A DNA stretch of 64,000 bases from an uncultured Aquimarina sp. (GTDB lineage Bacteria > Bacteroidota > Bacteroidia > Flavobacteriales > Flavobacteriaceae), in the NCBI RefSeq assembly GCF_947495315.1, contig NZ_CANLYD010000002.1, positions 310,001 through 374,000 of the forward strand. The letters run 5' to 3'. The position numbers were made by a program, and so were the translations under genes. The first letter of the stretch is position 1. Every line of letters starts with the position of its first letter. The notes below the pieces were generated by a model. That model did not search any database. It was not told the DNA's origin and saw nothing but the letters and a program-made list of their open reading frames with translations. Shown piece by piece: positions 8,103 through 17,600 of the stretch.

Positions 8103-9563
8103 ATGAAGCTTACCAAACTATCCCTTAGAACGAGGATTTTTATTTCCATGACCGTATTAGTTTTGTTAGCTTCTGTCTTGGTTGCTGCAATTACGGTATA
8201 TCAATACAAAGAGGAGGCAGAAGACTATCATCGTGAACGATTAGAAAGGAAAGAAGAGCGAATTAAAATAGCCATTAATAATGCATTAAGAAGCACTACA
8301 TATCCAGTAACTGAGGAGAATGTTGCTTTGATTTTTAGAGAGAAAAAGAGAATTTCTCAAATTTCTCAGGAGCATACGTTACCAGTTAATATTTATAGTT
8401 TGTCCGGAAAATTACTAGTTAAATCAGAGGAAACTTTTGTGAATGATACTACTGATAAACAGTTAAGCCAACGCATTATTGATACTTTAGGGAGTGGATA
8501 TGAAAAACGATACCTGGGAGTTTCTGAAAAAAATGGAGAACATTTTTTATCCTCATACACATATATTAAGGATTATAAATCAAAACCACTGGCAATACTC
8601 AACTTACCATATCTGGAAGATGATAATTTCTTTTCCAGAGAATTATGGGAATCTTTAAAGAGACTCGGTCAAGTATATTTGCTGATGTTGTTAATTGCTA
8701 TAATATTAGCATATTTTTTATCAAAATATATTACGCGATCTCTTAAAACAATCTCAGACACTATAGATCAGACTCGCTTAGATAAACGTAACAAGAGAAT
8801 CAGGATAGGAGATTCTAGTGATGAGATTTATTCGTTAGTAAACGCATATAATAGTATGATCGATGAGTTAGAAGAAAGTGCTGCGATGCTGGCTAAAAGT
8901 GAGCGAGAAGCAGCTTGGAGAGAAATGGCAAAGCAGGTTGCGCATGAAATTAAAAATCCACTAACTCCGATGCGATTAACGGTTCAGAGTTTCGAACGGA
9001 AGTTTGATCCCAATGATCCTAATATCGAACAAAAAGTAAAAGAGTACAGTGACACATTGATCCAACAGATTGACACTATGAGCTCCATTGCTTCTGCTTT
9101 TTCTAATTTTGCGCAGATGCCAGCGCAGAAAAGCGAAACATTAGATGTTGTTAAAATAGTAGGATTAGCACTTGATATTTTTAATGAAGATTATATTGTT
9201 TTCCCTTCAGAAATGGAGAAGATTATTGCTAAGTTTGATAGGACGCAGTTGATAAGGGTAGTGACTAATCTGGTTAAGAATGCTATACAAGCTATCCCAG
9301 AAGATCAAACTCCTAAAATTATGGTAAATGTTTTTACAGAAATGGAAAATGTTGTTATTACTGTAGCAGATAATGGAATTGGTATAAATGATGAAAATAA
9401 AAAAATGGTTTTTGAACCAAAATTTACTACAAAGAGCAGTGGTATGGGATTAGGATTGGGTATGGTAAAAAATATTGTGGAAACCTATAACGGAAGTATT
9501 ACCTTTACATCTCAGGAAGGAAAAGGAACCGTTTTTAAGGTGAAATTTCCAAAAGAGCAGTAA
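8103..9563 (+). CDS. sensor histidine kinase, NtrY-like
   Basis: The 486-residue protein has TM1 (about 11-33), a periplasmic sensing domain (34-190), TM2 (191-208) and a HAMP linker (about 209-260). The HisKA domain has phospho-acceptor His281 in AHEIKNPLTPMRL. The HATPase domain has N-box Asn393 (VKNAIQAI), DNGIGI (from 423) and GMGLGLGM (447-454). The EIKNPLTPMRL signature is typical of the NtrY branch. No response regulator is adjacent, so the cognate partner is elsewhere. It is co-oriented with a small DUF4177-like gene and a crotonase that follow within 20 bases of each other. Confidence 0.9.
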   Translation: MKLTKLSLRTRIFISMTVLVLLASVLVAAITVYQYKEEAEDYHRERLERKEERIKIAINNALRSTTYPVTEENVALIFREKKRISQISQEHTLPVNIYSLSGKLLVKSEETFVNDTTDKQLSQRIIDTLGSGYEKRYLGVSEKNGEHFLSSYTYIKDYKSKPLAILNLPYLEDDNFFSRELWESLKRLGQVYLLMLLIAIILAYFLSKYITRSLKTISDTIDQTRLDKRNKRIRIGDSSDEIYSLVNAYNSMIDELEESAAMLAKSEREAAWREMAKQVAHEIKNPLTPMRLTVQSFERKFDPNDPNIEQKVKEYSDTLIQQIDTMSSIASAFSNFAQMPAQKSETLDVVKIVGLALDIFNEDYIVFPSEMEKIIAKFDRTQLIRVVTNLVKNAIQAIPEDQTPKIMVNVFTEMENVVITVADNGIGINDENKKMVFEPKFTTKSSGMGLGLGMVKNIVETYNGSITFTSQEGKGTVFKVKFPKEQ

Positions 9564-9575
9564 ATACTTGAAACT

Positions 9576-9782
9576 ATGAAAGAGTATAAATTAGAATCGT
9601 TGATTTATTATTCAAAACTAACGCTGGATAAAGAACATATCTTAAAATCTTCCTCTAAAGATATTCAGGAAAAATTGGATTTTTATGCCAAAGATGGATG
9701 GAGATTAGTATCTACAGATGTCGAAGATTTTGGTATGGGAATGTATTTCTATTTATACTTCGAAAAGGATTTAAAACAATAA
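9576..9782 (+). CDS. small DUF4177-like protein
   Basis: The 68-residue soluble protein MKEYKLESL... has the DUF4177 look: an N-terminal KEYK strand, a central helix ending in LDFYAKDGWRLVSTD, and a last YFYLYFEKD strand. The W-R-L-V motif after a helix is the hallmark of that family, whose function is unknown. It sits 12 bases after the kinase gene and 16 before the crotonase gene, so it is probably co-transcribed. Confidence 0.65.
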   Translation: MKEYKLESLIYYSKLTLDKEHILKSSSKDIQEKLDFYAKDGWRLVSTDVEDFGMGMYFYLYFEKDLKQ

Positions 9783-9798
9783 ACAAACAATATAGAAA

Positions 9799-10578
9799 AT
9801 GTACACTAATATTCTCACATCTCATAATGGTGGTATAACAACTATTACCATCAATCGTCCTTCAAAATTAAATGCACTTAACAAGGAAACTATTCAGGAG
9901 CTTCATAATGCTTTTGATGTAGCAAATAAAGATGCCCAGTCTAAGGTGATTATCATAACTGGAAGTGGAGAGAAAGCTTTTGTAGCTGGAGCTGATATTA
10001 GCGAATTTGCTAATTTTTCTGTAGATCAAGGAGGTCAGCTTGCCGCAAAAGGGCAGGAGTTACTTTTTGATTTTGTGGCAAATTTATCTACACCAGTAAT
10101 TGCTGCGGTTAATGGTTTTGCATTAGGCGGTGGATTAGAGCTGGCTATGGCGGCACATTTTAGAGTAGCCAGTGATAATGCCAAAATGGGATTACCAGAA
10201 GTTTCTCTGGGAGTAATTCCAGGTTATGGAGGTACACAACGTTTACCGCAGTTAGTAGGCAAAGGTAGAGCTATGGAAATGATTATGACAGCGGGAATGA
10301 TTGATGCCAATCAAGCATTAAATTATGGATTGGTAAATCACGTAGTTTCACAGGAAGAGTTATTGCCATTGGCAGAAAAACTGGCAAGTAAGATTATGCG
10401 AAATTCTTCAGTAGCAATTGGTTCAGCTATTAATGCTATTAATGCGGCTTATGAAGATGGTGTTAATGGATTTAAAACAGAAATTAAAGAATTCGGAAAT
10501 TGTTTTGGAACGGAAGATTTTAAAGAAGGAACCACTGCATTTTTAGAAAAAAGAAAGGCTGATTTTCCTGGGAAGTAA
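9799..10578 (+). CDS. enoyl-CoA hydratase (crotonase)
   Basis: The 259 residues have the crotonase fold. The oxyanion-hole segment is FVAGADI (61-67). The second oxyanion loop, NGFALGGGLEL, contains catalytic Glu114, and Glu134 lies in GLPEVSLGVIPGYGGTQRLP. Both acid/base glutamates needed for hydration of 2-enoyl-CoA are present, which favours a true hydratase (fatty-acid or butanoate metabolism) over an isomerase or hydrolase branch. The length is standard. Substrate chain length cannot be judged. It ends what looks like a three-gene unit with the kinase. Confidence 0.88.
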   Translation: MYTNILTSHNGGITTITINRPSKLNALNKETIQELHNAFDVANKDAQSKVIIITGSGEKAFVAGADISEFANFSVDQGGQLAAKGQELLFDFVANLSTPVIAAVNGFALGGGLELAMAAHFRVASDNAKMGLPEVSLGVIPGYGGTQRLPQLVGKGRAMEMIMTAGMIDANQALNYGLVNHVVSQEELLPLAEKLASKIMRNSSVAIGSAINAINAAYEDGVNGFKTEIKEFGNCFGTEDFKEGTTAFLEKRKADFPGK

Positions 10579-10638
10579 TTAATAATAATCTGTCAGCTCT
10601 GATTTTTTCAGAACATATACTTTTTAAAAAAGACTTTT

Positions 10639-10711
10639 CTGTCATTTCGAGCGGAGTCGAGAAATAATATTTGTTGATTTTGAATACATTTCGACTACGC
10701 TCAATGTGACG
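10639..10711. repeat. dispersed intergenic inverted repeat
   Basis: GTCATTTCGAGCGGAGTCGA (from 10640) is followed about 30 bases later by an imperfect inverted copy containing TTTCGACTACGCTCAATGTG. Repeats of this kind are common between genes in Bacteroidota. This one lies between the convergent crotonase and nadD genes and may double as a terminator. Confidence 0.6.
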
Positions 10712-10745
10712 GATTTGATTTATAATAGTTTTCGATTAACTTCTT

Positions 10746-11327
10746 CTACCTATAAAAATTCATTTCATCAATATATTCCCATACCTCTTTTGGGAGTAAG
10801 GGCTTAATGTTTTTATCTTCAGGAATAGCATTTCTAATAAAAGTGGAAGATATTTCCATGATTGGGGCAGCTACTGGATGAATTTTTGGATGATTCTTAA
10901 ATTGATGTTCCGTTATTCCTTCAGAAATCCTTGGATATACATAAATGTGATGATTTTCTAGTATAGCCTCATAGTTTTTCCATTTATGGAAGCTTTTCAG
11001 ATTGTCTTCGCCCATAATCAAATTAAACTGATAGTCAGGATATTTTTCCTGTAGATGAACTAATGTGTTCACTGTGTAATTAGGTTGAGGTAGCTTAAAC
11101 TCTATGTCGCTGGGCTTTAGTTTGGGATACGATTCTGTTGCGCGATATACCATTTCTAATCGATGGTTATTATCTAGCAAAGAGTTTTTCTTCTTAAATG
11201 GATTATGAGGAGTAACTACCATCCAGATTTCATCTAGATCTGAATATTCTGCCATATGATTGGCAATAGCCAAATGACCTATATGAATAGGATTAAATGT
11301 TCCGAAATATAAACCTATTTTCTTCAT
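10746..11327 (-). CDS. nadD: nicotinate-nucleotide adenylyltransferase
   Basis: The 193-residue protein begins MKKIGLYFGTFNPIHIGHLA, with the nucleotidyltransferase GTFNPIHIGH motif (9-18). The closing ISSTFIRNAI motif is conserved in NadD, and the internal FNLIMGEDNLKSFHKWK is the NadD-type substrate loop. It makes nicotinate adenine dinucleotide from nicotinate mononucleotide and ATP in NAD synthesis. It is last in the yicC-gmk-nadD series on the minus strand, a common order in flavobacteria. Confidence 0.95.
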   Translation of the reverse strand: MKKIGLYFGTFNPIHIGHLAIANHMAEYSDLDEIWMVVTPHNPFKKKNSLLDNNHRLEMVYRATESYPKLKPSDIEFKLPQPNYTVNTLVHLQEKYPDYQFNLIMGEDNLKSFHKWKNYEAILENHHIYVYPRISEGITEHQFKNHPKIHPVAAPIMEISSTFIRNAIPEDKNIKPLLPKEVWEYIDEMNFYR

Positions 11328-11345
11328 GAAAAGTGGTGATTTTTC

Positions 11346-11365
11346 ATTCCCGTGAAGACGGGAAT
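11346..11365. repeat. short palindrome between gmk and nadD
   Basis: ATTCCCGT and ACGGGAAT flank a GAAG loop. It is of the same general type as the ATTCCAGC...GCTGGAAT palindrome at 61871-61890 and probably belongs to the dispersed intergenic repeats of this genome. Confidence 0.5.
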
Positions 11366-11385
11366 CTATTTAATTATTATAAAAT

Positions 11386-11958
11386 TTAATTTACAATAAA
11401 TTTCTTCACTAACTGAAGCACTTCTGCCTTTGCTTTTTCTAGATCATCATTAGTTACAATAGCATCAAATTGCGGAGCGGTTGCTAACTCTGTAGAGGCT
11501 TTAGCAACTCTCATATTGATCTTGTCTTCAGACTCAGTTTTGCGTTTCTTTAATCGGATTTTTAATTCTTCGATACTAGGTGGTTTTACAAAAATAGCAA
11601 GTGTTCTATCTGGATAGATTCTTTTAATATCCAGTCCACCAACTACATCGATATCAAAAATAACATGTTTGCCTTTATCCCAGATACGTTGTACTTCTGT
11701 TTTCAGCGTTCCATAAAAATTATCACGATATACTTCTTCCCATTCTAGAAACTCATCTGCTTTGATCTTATCCTTGAACTCTCTAAGGGAGAGAAAATAA
11801 TAATCCTTTCCGTGTATTTCTCCTCCACGAGGTTCTCTGGAAGCAGCGGATATTGAGAAATCTAAATTCAATTCCTCATTGTGTAATAAATATTTAACTA
11901 AAGTAGTTTTTCCACTGCCGGATGGTGCAGACAATACGATAAGTTTTCCTGTATTCAT
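11386..11958 (-). CDS. gmk: guanylate kinase
   Basis: The 190 residues start MNTGKLIVLSAPSGSGKTTL, with a textbook P-loop. The GMP-binding segment (SREPRGGEIHGKDYYFLS) and the lid (KKRKTESEDKINMRV) follow. The enzyme phosphorylates GMP to GDP. The length matches the family. It lies 36 bases downstream of the yicC-like gene and is probably co-transcribed with it. Confidence 0.96.
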   Translation of the reverse strand: MNTGKLIVLSAPSGSGKTTLVKYLLHNEELNLDFSISAASREPRGGEIHGKDYYFLSLREFKDKIKADEFLEWEEVYRDNFYGTLKTEVQRIWDKGKHVIFDIDVVGGLDIKRIYPDRTLAIFVKPPSIEELKIRLKKRKTESEDKINMRVAKASTELATAPQFDAIVTNDDLEKAKAEVLQLVKKFIVN

Positions 11959-11994
11959 AATATCTCCTAGTTTCGCAACTATACAGTTTCTCTG

Positions 11995-12861
11995 TTATAA
12001 AATATTAAGCAATTGCTCTTTGATCTTCTCTAATTCATCTTTCATCTGCACAACTAATTGCTGCATAGGTGCATAATTAGATTTACTACCAATTGTATTA
12101 ATCTCACGACCAATTTCCTGTGTAATGAAACCTAATTTTTTACCATTAGAGTCTTTAGAATTCAAAGTGGTTGTAAAATATTCTATATGATTAGCAAGTC
12201 TTACTTTTTCCTCAGTAATATCAAATTTCTCAAGATAGTATATCAATTCTTGTTCAAATCGGTTTTCATCTACTTGCTCTTTTAATTCAGAAACCGCTTT
12301 ATGCAATCTTTCTCGAACAACCTCAATCCGTTCGGGATCAATTTCAATTACTTTATTAAGCAAATCACTAATATTCTTAATACGAGTGATGAAATCTTTT
12401 TCTAAAGCTTTTCCTTCATCTAGTCTATAGTTTTCTATTGCTTCCAAAGCCTCCAGAAGACCACCTTTTATAGCTTTAAATTCTGTTTCATCAACCTCTG
12501 CTCGTTCTGTTTTTAAAGCATCCGGCATACGAACCGCCATTTTTATTAACTCCAATTCCTCTTGCTTTGCATATTGGGATATAGACCCCAATTGCTTCAT
12601 ATAATCTTTTACAATAGATTCATTGATTTTGGTCGAGTTTTCCTCTGCAGTAACTTCTACATATAAACCAAAATCTACTTTACCTCTTTCTAGAGTTTTG
12701 GCAATGGTCTTACGCATTTCTAACTCCTTTTCGCGGTATTGAGAGGGAATTCTTGCGTTTAGGTCTAGGTTCTTACTATTTAGTGATTTTACTTCAATAG
12801 TGATTTTTTTGGTAGGAAGCTGAAGGATTGACTTCCCAAAACCTGTCATGGATTTGATCAT
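11995..12861 (-). CDS. YicC/YloC-family endoribonuclease
   Basis: The 288-residue protein opens with MIKSMTGFGKS and carries EVKSLNSKNLDLNARIP, the conserved YicC N-terminal pattern. It ends with DSNGKKLGFITQEIGREINTIGSKSNYA, the conserved C-terminal DUF1732 signature with its metal-binding Glu residues. Family members are reported RNases that act on small RNAs. It is first in the cluster with gmk and nadD; linkage to gmk is widespread in bacteria. Confidence 0.9.
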   Translation of the reverse strand: MIKSMTGFGKSILQLPTKKITIEVKSLNSKNLDLNARIPSQYREKELEMRKTIAKTLERGKVDFGLYVEVTAEENSTKINESIVKDYMKQLGSISQYAKQEELELIKMAVRMPDALKTERAEVDETEFKAIKGGLLEALEAIENYRLDEGKALEKDFITRIKNISDLLNKVIEIDPERIEVVRERLHKAVSELKEQVDENRFEQELIYYLEKFDITEEKVRLANHIEYFTTTLNSKDSNGKKLGFITQEIGREINTIGSKSNYAPMQQLVVQMKDELEKIKEQLLNIL

Positions 12862-12982
12862 ATGCTTATATCAGTACTCGATTAAAAAATTACACGAAGA
12901 TACAAACTAATTACGAATGCAGAATTATGAATGTAGAAGGATCAAGTGAAACTAATTAAAAACCTATTTTCAATGGAGGTTT

Positions 12983-13537
12983 TTAACTTTTAGAAACTTC
13001 TTTATGCATAATAATTTTATCAACGAACACTCCTTTTTCCAGAAAGAAATTAGGGATGACTCCAGATTGTTGGAACTTCATCTTTTTGTATAAAGTAACT
13101 CCTGATGTATTATTGGCATATACTTCTAGCCAGATCGTTTTCAAAATTTGATTTTCTTCTGCCCAGTCAATAATATTCTGAAGTAATAAAGTACCAATAC
13201 CTTGATTTTGCCATTGCGTGTCAATTCCCATGCCAATAACTGCAGTATGTTGCATCTTTTTTCTCCAACTTCCGGTAAGATCTATGTTTCCGATAATCTC
13301 ATCTTTGAAAACGGCCACCAAAATCATACTGTTTTTCTCTGATTGATACCGTTCAATCATATCGCTTTCTTGATGAATATCGTTTGGGTATTCATTTACG
13401 AGCAAAGGCAAACTTTCGGTATTTTTTAGATATTTTAGTTTGAGCTTTAATAGTTTTTCGGCATCATCAGATACTACTTGTCTAATAGTGATAGACTGAT
13501 CATTTTTAGTTTTATATGTTTTTGGAAAGAAGCTCAA
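12983..13537 (-). CDS. GNAT-family N-acetyltransferase
   Basis: The 184 residues have the GNAT fold. The acetyl-CoA-binding segment is VIGMGIDTQWQNQGIGTLLL (Q-x-x-G-x-G), and the late WLEVYANNTSGVTLYKKMKF pattern is typical of RimI/RimL-like enzymes. The substrate is unknown. It starts 21 bases after the hemJ-like gene and is probably the last gene of the antitoxin-toxin-hemJ unit. Confidence 0.82.
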   Translation of the reverse strand: MSFFPKTYKTKNDQSITIRQVVSDDAEKLLKLKLKYLKNTESLPLLVNEYPNDIHQESDMIERYQSEKNSMILVAVFKDEIIGNIDLTGSWRKKMQHTAVIGMGIDTQWQNQGIGTLLLQNIIDWAEENQILKTIWLEVYANNTSGVTLYKKMKFQQSGVIPNFFLEKGVFVDKIIMHKEVSKS

Positions 13538-13558
13538 TTCTAAAATTCGAAATTTATA

Positions 13559-14110
13559 CTATGCATCTGGGTTTTTATCTCGTATTCTTTTATATAACTT
13601 TATACCTAGCATTAATAAAACAGCAAGTAACAAAATTCCGATGACTCCATAAATCCAATTAACAGCATCTCGAACGATTACTAAAAATATAACAGCAAAT
13701 AGGATTATTGTGGCGCCTTCATTCCATATTCTCATCTGATTAGAAGACCATTTTATAATACCAACCTGAAGTTGTTTAAAAATTTGGTGACTTTTTAAAT
13801 GATAGATAAAAAGCAACACAATGAACGCCAATTTTACGTGCATCCAAGGCAATTCTAGTAAAACAGGTCTTAAAATTAATAAGCAAATAGCGAATGTTGT
13901 CGCTAAAATAGCTGAAGGCCAGGTAATGATATACCAAAGACGTTTAGCCATTAGTTTTAGTTGATTCCCTAATATTTCTTTGTCAGGAGAAGGTTTCTGG
14001 AAGGCTTCGATCTGATAGATAAATAATCTAGGAATATAAAAGAGCCCTGCAAACCATGTAATCACAAAGATGAGGTGCAGGGCTTTTATATAGTTATAGT
14101 ATTCTTGCAT
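13559..14110 (-). CDS. hemJ: HemJ-family protoporphyrinogen IX oxidase
   Basis: This 183-residue membrane protein has about four hydrophobic helices and the HemJ/UPF0093 N-terminus YIKALHLIFVITWFAGLFY, including the conserved His (about residue 12). Further conserved spots are RLWYIITWPSA and WMHVKLAF. HemJ oxidises protoporphyrinogen IX to protoporphyrin IX in the membrane. That step is otherwise missing from the heme genes in this window, because no hemG or hemY is visible. Its ATG overlaps the stop codon of the upstream ParE/RelE-like toxin by one base (TAATG), implying translational coupling. Confidence 0.82.
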   Translation of the reverse strand: MQEYYNYIKALHLIFVITWFAGLFYIPRLFIYQIEAFQKPSPDKEILGNQLKLMAKRLWYIITWPSAILATTFAICLLILRPVLLELPWMHVKLAFIVLLFIYHLKSHQIFKQLQVGIIKWSSNQMRIWNEGATIILFAVIFLVIVRDAVNWIYGVIGILLLAVLLMLGIKLYKRIRDKNPDA

Positions 14111-14400
14111 TATTTTGGTTTCTTCGTAGGGTTTTGATGTGTATTAAAAATTGAGTAAATGATTATTGTATCGTTTTCAATACCAAAAACGATCACAAAT
14201 GGAAACCGTTGAACGGGAGCTTGACGAAAAGAGTGTTTTGAAATTTGAAAATGCTTTGGAAATTTCTGAATATATAAGATTTCAGATCTTATGCTATTTA
14301 AAAACCGAAAACCTAATCCTTTCGATTTAGAATCATACCACTCTAGAGCGTCTTCTAATTCTAATACAGCTCTAGGCTTTAGAATAAGTTTATAGGTCAT
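14110..14400 (-). CDS. ParE/RelE-type toxin
   Basis: The 96-residue protein MTYKLILKPRAVLELEDALEWY... has the RelE/ParE layout: a first strand with ILKPRA, two helices (LEDALEWYDSKSKGLGFRFL), then VQRFPFVIVFGIENDTIIIYSIFNTHQNP. The R-F-P-F-V-I-V-F strand and the terminal H-x-x-P are typical of ParE-like members. The target (gyrase or mRNA) cannot be told from sequence. It overlaps the antitoxin by 11 bases and hemJ by one base, so it is embedded in a hemJ operon. Confidence 0.82.
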   Translation of the reverse strand: MTYKLILKPRAVLELEDALEWYDSKSKGLGFRFLNSIRSEILYIQKFPKHFQISKHSFRQAPVQRFPFVIVFGIENDTIIIYSIFNTHQNPTKKPK

Positions 14401-14665
14401 ATTTTTTCCTGAGCCGCTTTTCTACTTCGTTCCATGTAGAACCTTTTGTTTCTCCGTTGAGGTGTCTTCTGCGATCTTCTTCTAAAAGCTTGTAGTGGGA
14501 TTCAGGAACCAAATCAATTGAATCTGTTTTATACATTTGATTAGGTTCCAAAACCATATTATCCGGAATTTCATTTAAAATACTTTCGATTTCATTAAGT
14601 ATTTCAATATTATGACAATCCATAATAAGTTGAATTAACTCTAATTTTCTCGTATTCATATTCAT
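14390..14665 (-). CDS. antitoxin of the ParE/RelE-type pair
   Basis: The 91-residue protein lies upstream of the toxin and overlaps it. It has an N-terminal helical segment (RKLELIQLIMDCHNIEILNEIESIL) and a polar C-terminal tail rich in Lys, Arg and Glu (LLEEDRRRHLNGETKGSTWNEVEKRLRKKYDL). That is the usual form of the addiction-module component paired with ParE-like toxins in Bacteroidota. I see no clear DNA-binding motif, so autoregulation is not proven. Confidence 0.72.
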   Translation of the reverse strand: MNMNTRKLELIQLIMDCHNIEILNEIESILNEIPDNMVLEPNQMYKTDSIDLVPESHYKLLEEDRRRHLNGETKGSTWNEVEKRLRKKYDL

Positions 14666-14693
14666 ACATCAAAGATAAGAAATAAATGAGTCC

Positions 14694-17600
14694 TTATTTA
14701 TTTGCTTCCTCCACAAAAAGATAATTTAACTTCAGGGTATTGAATTCTGCATTAAAGCTTTTTATTTCCTCAGAAATTAATTTGTCAAAAGACTTTAGTT
14801 GATCATCGATTTGTTTGGTTAATTCATTTTTTACTGCAATATCTTGTGAGGTAGGTCCAAAATCTCCCATTCCTACTAATGAATTCAAATGTCCAAGTTT
14901 ATTGGTTAATTTAATAGGGAAATTTAAAGGATCCTGACCGCTACGGTTTTTAGTTTGATATAATGCTTTTTCAATTTCTCCAAACTGCTTCTGTAGGTCT
15001 TTAGCTTTTGTCACTAAGTCTTTTGTTTTTTCATCGTCTTTATACTGCGTTGAGAAAGACTTCAATTGCTCATTTATTTTTCTAATTTTTTTAATGGATT
15101 GATGCGCGTTATCTACTGTTTTGTTCACACTAGTGATAAAATCAAACTGCTGTTGCATTTGTTGTAGAGTAGCCTCTGCTCTGGGATCAGCTAGGATAGT
15201 AAATGGTTGAGAAATTGCTGTTCCGTTTACATTCAGGTTTACTTTATAAGTTCCGGGAACAGCTTTAGGACCATTAAGATTTGCCCACCATAAAATCATT
15301 CCTTTCAATTTTTCTGCTCCATCTCCTCGCATGTTCCAGTTAAACTGATTTGCTCCTTTTTTTAGATCAACTAGTTTATCTTTTTTCTCCTTTGCACTAG
15401 TACTAAATGATTTAATCGTATCTCCCTTTGTATTAAAATAAGTAAGCGATATAGTATCTTTTTCTTTGTCAAAGTTTTTAAGGTTGAAATACGTAATTAC
15501 TCCGCTTGGGTGATTCGTTCCTTCAGTTTTGGAATCTTTTTGGCTTCCACCTCTCATTCTATAGGTATCCTTTGGCTTAAATAGGATGTTTTCCTGAGTT
15601 TTAGAACTATTACTAAGTTGATGTAGTACCGTAAGATCATCAATGATCCAAAGGCTTCTTCCTTGCGTTGCAACAATCAGATTATTGTCTTTAATTGCTA
15701 GATCGGTAATTGGTACAATAGGAAGATTTAATTGAAACGATTTCCAATTTGAACCATCGTCAAAAGAAATATACATTCCGGTTTCGGTACCTGCATATAA
15801 TAACCCTTTTTGTTTAGGATCTGCACGAAGTACACGAGTAAAATGTTCACTAGCTATTCCTGTGGTAATTTTTGTCCAGGACTGGCCATAATTCGTAGTT
15901 TTATATAAATACGGTGCAAAATCTCCAGATTTATATCGCGTTCCAGCAATGTAGCAAGTACCTTCATTAAAGCTACTTGGTTCTATACTGTTAATCATCA
16001 TCCATGCTGGCATTCCTTTTGGAGTGACGTTATTCCAGTTTTTTCCACCATCTTGACTTACATGAACTAATCCATCGTCACTTCCGGTCCACAATAAACC
16101 TTCTTTAAGAGGGCTTTCTGCAGCTGCAAAAATCGTACAATAATATTCTACTGAAGTATTATCTTGAGTAATAGGTCCTCCAGAAGATTTTAGTTTATTT
16201 GGATCATTTCGGGTAAGATCAGGACTTATTACTTCCCAGCTTTGTCCCTCGTTTTCGGTTACGTGAACTTGATTTGAAAAAGTATATAATCTATTTGGAT
16301 TATGTTTTGAAAACATAATAGGGAAATTCCATTGAAAACGATATTTCATATCTTCAGCACCGTGTCCCATTGGATTATCTGGCCAAACACTAATAGATCT
16401 TACGGTTTCGGTTTTGTGATTTACCCTAGTTAAGAAACCATCATAACTACCTCCATATACAATATCATTATCCTTTGGATCTATGGCAATATGAGCAGAT
16501 TCTCCACCAGCTGTGGATTCCCAATCATCCTCAGAAATTGACCAACCTGTACTTCTATGATTAATCCTAATAGTAGAATTATCTTGCTGAGCAGCATAAA
16601 TTCTATAAGGGAAACTATTATCTGTGGTCACGCGATAAAATTGAGAAGTAGGTTGATTATGATAGGTACTCCAGGTCTCACCACCGTCATAGGTAATTTG
16701 GGCACCACCATCATCACCAATAACCATACGTTTTGGATTTTCTGGAGCTATCCACAGATCGTGATGATCACCATGTGGCGCTCTGAAACTACTAAAGTTT
16801 TTTCCTCCATCCTTACTTTTATGATACGATACATTTACTACGTACACCACATCTTTATCACTCGGATCAGCATAAATACGGGTGTAATACCAGGCACGTT
16901 GGCGAAGACTACGATCACTATTTAAAAGATTCCAAGTTTCACCACCATCATCACTTCGATAAACTCCTCCTTTTTCTTTGTTCTCTACAATTGCCCAAAC
17001 TCTTTCACTATTAACAGGAGAAACAGTTACTCCCATAATTCCTAAGGTATCTTTTGCAAAACCTTTGTTTTTTGATATTTCTTTCCAGTTTTTTCCGCTA
17101 TCTGTACTTTTCCATAAAGCAGAACCATTACCTCCCGAGCTTAAACTATATGGTGTTCTTCTGGCATTCCAGGTAGAAGCGTATAAAATCCTTGGATTAT
17201 TAGGATCTAATGTCAGATCAACTGCTCCTGCATCCTGATTGGCAAATAATACTTTATTCCAAGTTTTTCCACCATCAATACTTTTATAAACTCCTCGATC
17301 CTGAGTAGGTTTATAGATGTTTCCTAAAACACCAGCATATACAATATCAGGATTGGTTGGGTGTATTGCTATTCTTGGTATATGCCTACTATTTGGAAGA
17401 CCCGATTGGATCCAGGTTTTTCCTGCGTCAACACTTTTCCAAACTCCGTATCCAGAAGATACATTACCACGAAGTGTTTTTTCACCACCACCAACATAGA
17501 TAACATTTGGATCACTTTTGGAAACTGAAATGGAACCAACTGATCCACCAAAAAATCCATCGGATATGTTTTCCCAGGTACGACCACCATCGGTTGTTTT

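Noticed and set aside
16557..16925. 122-codon plus-strand ORF inside the BNR protein gene
   Set aside because: Antisense shadow of repeated Asp-box sequence.
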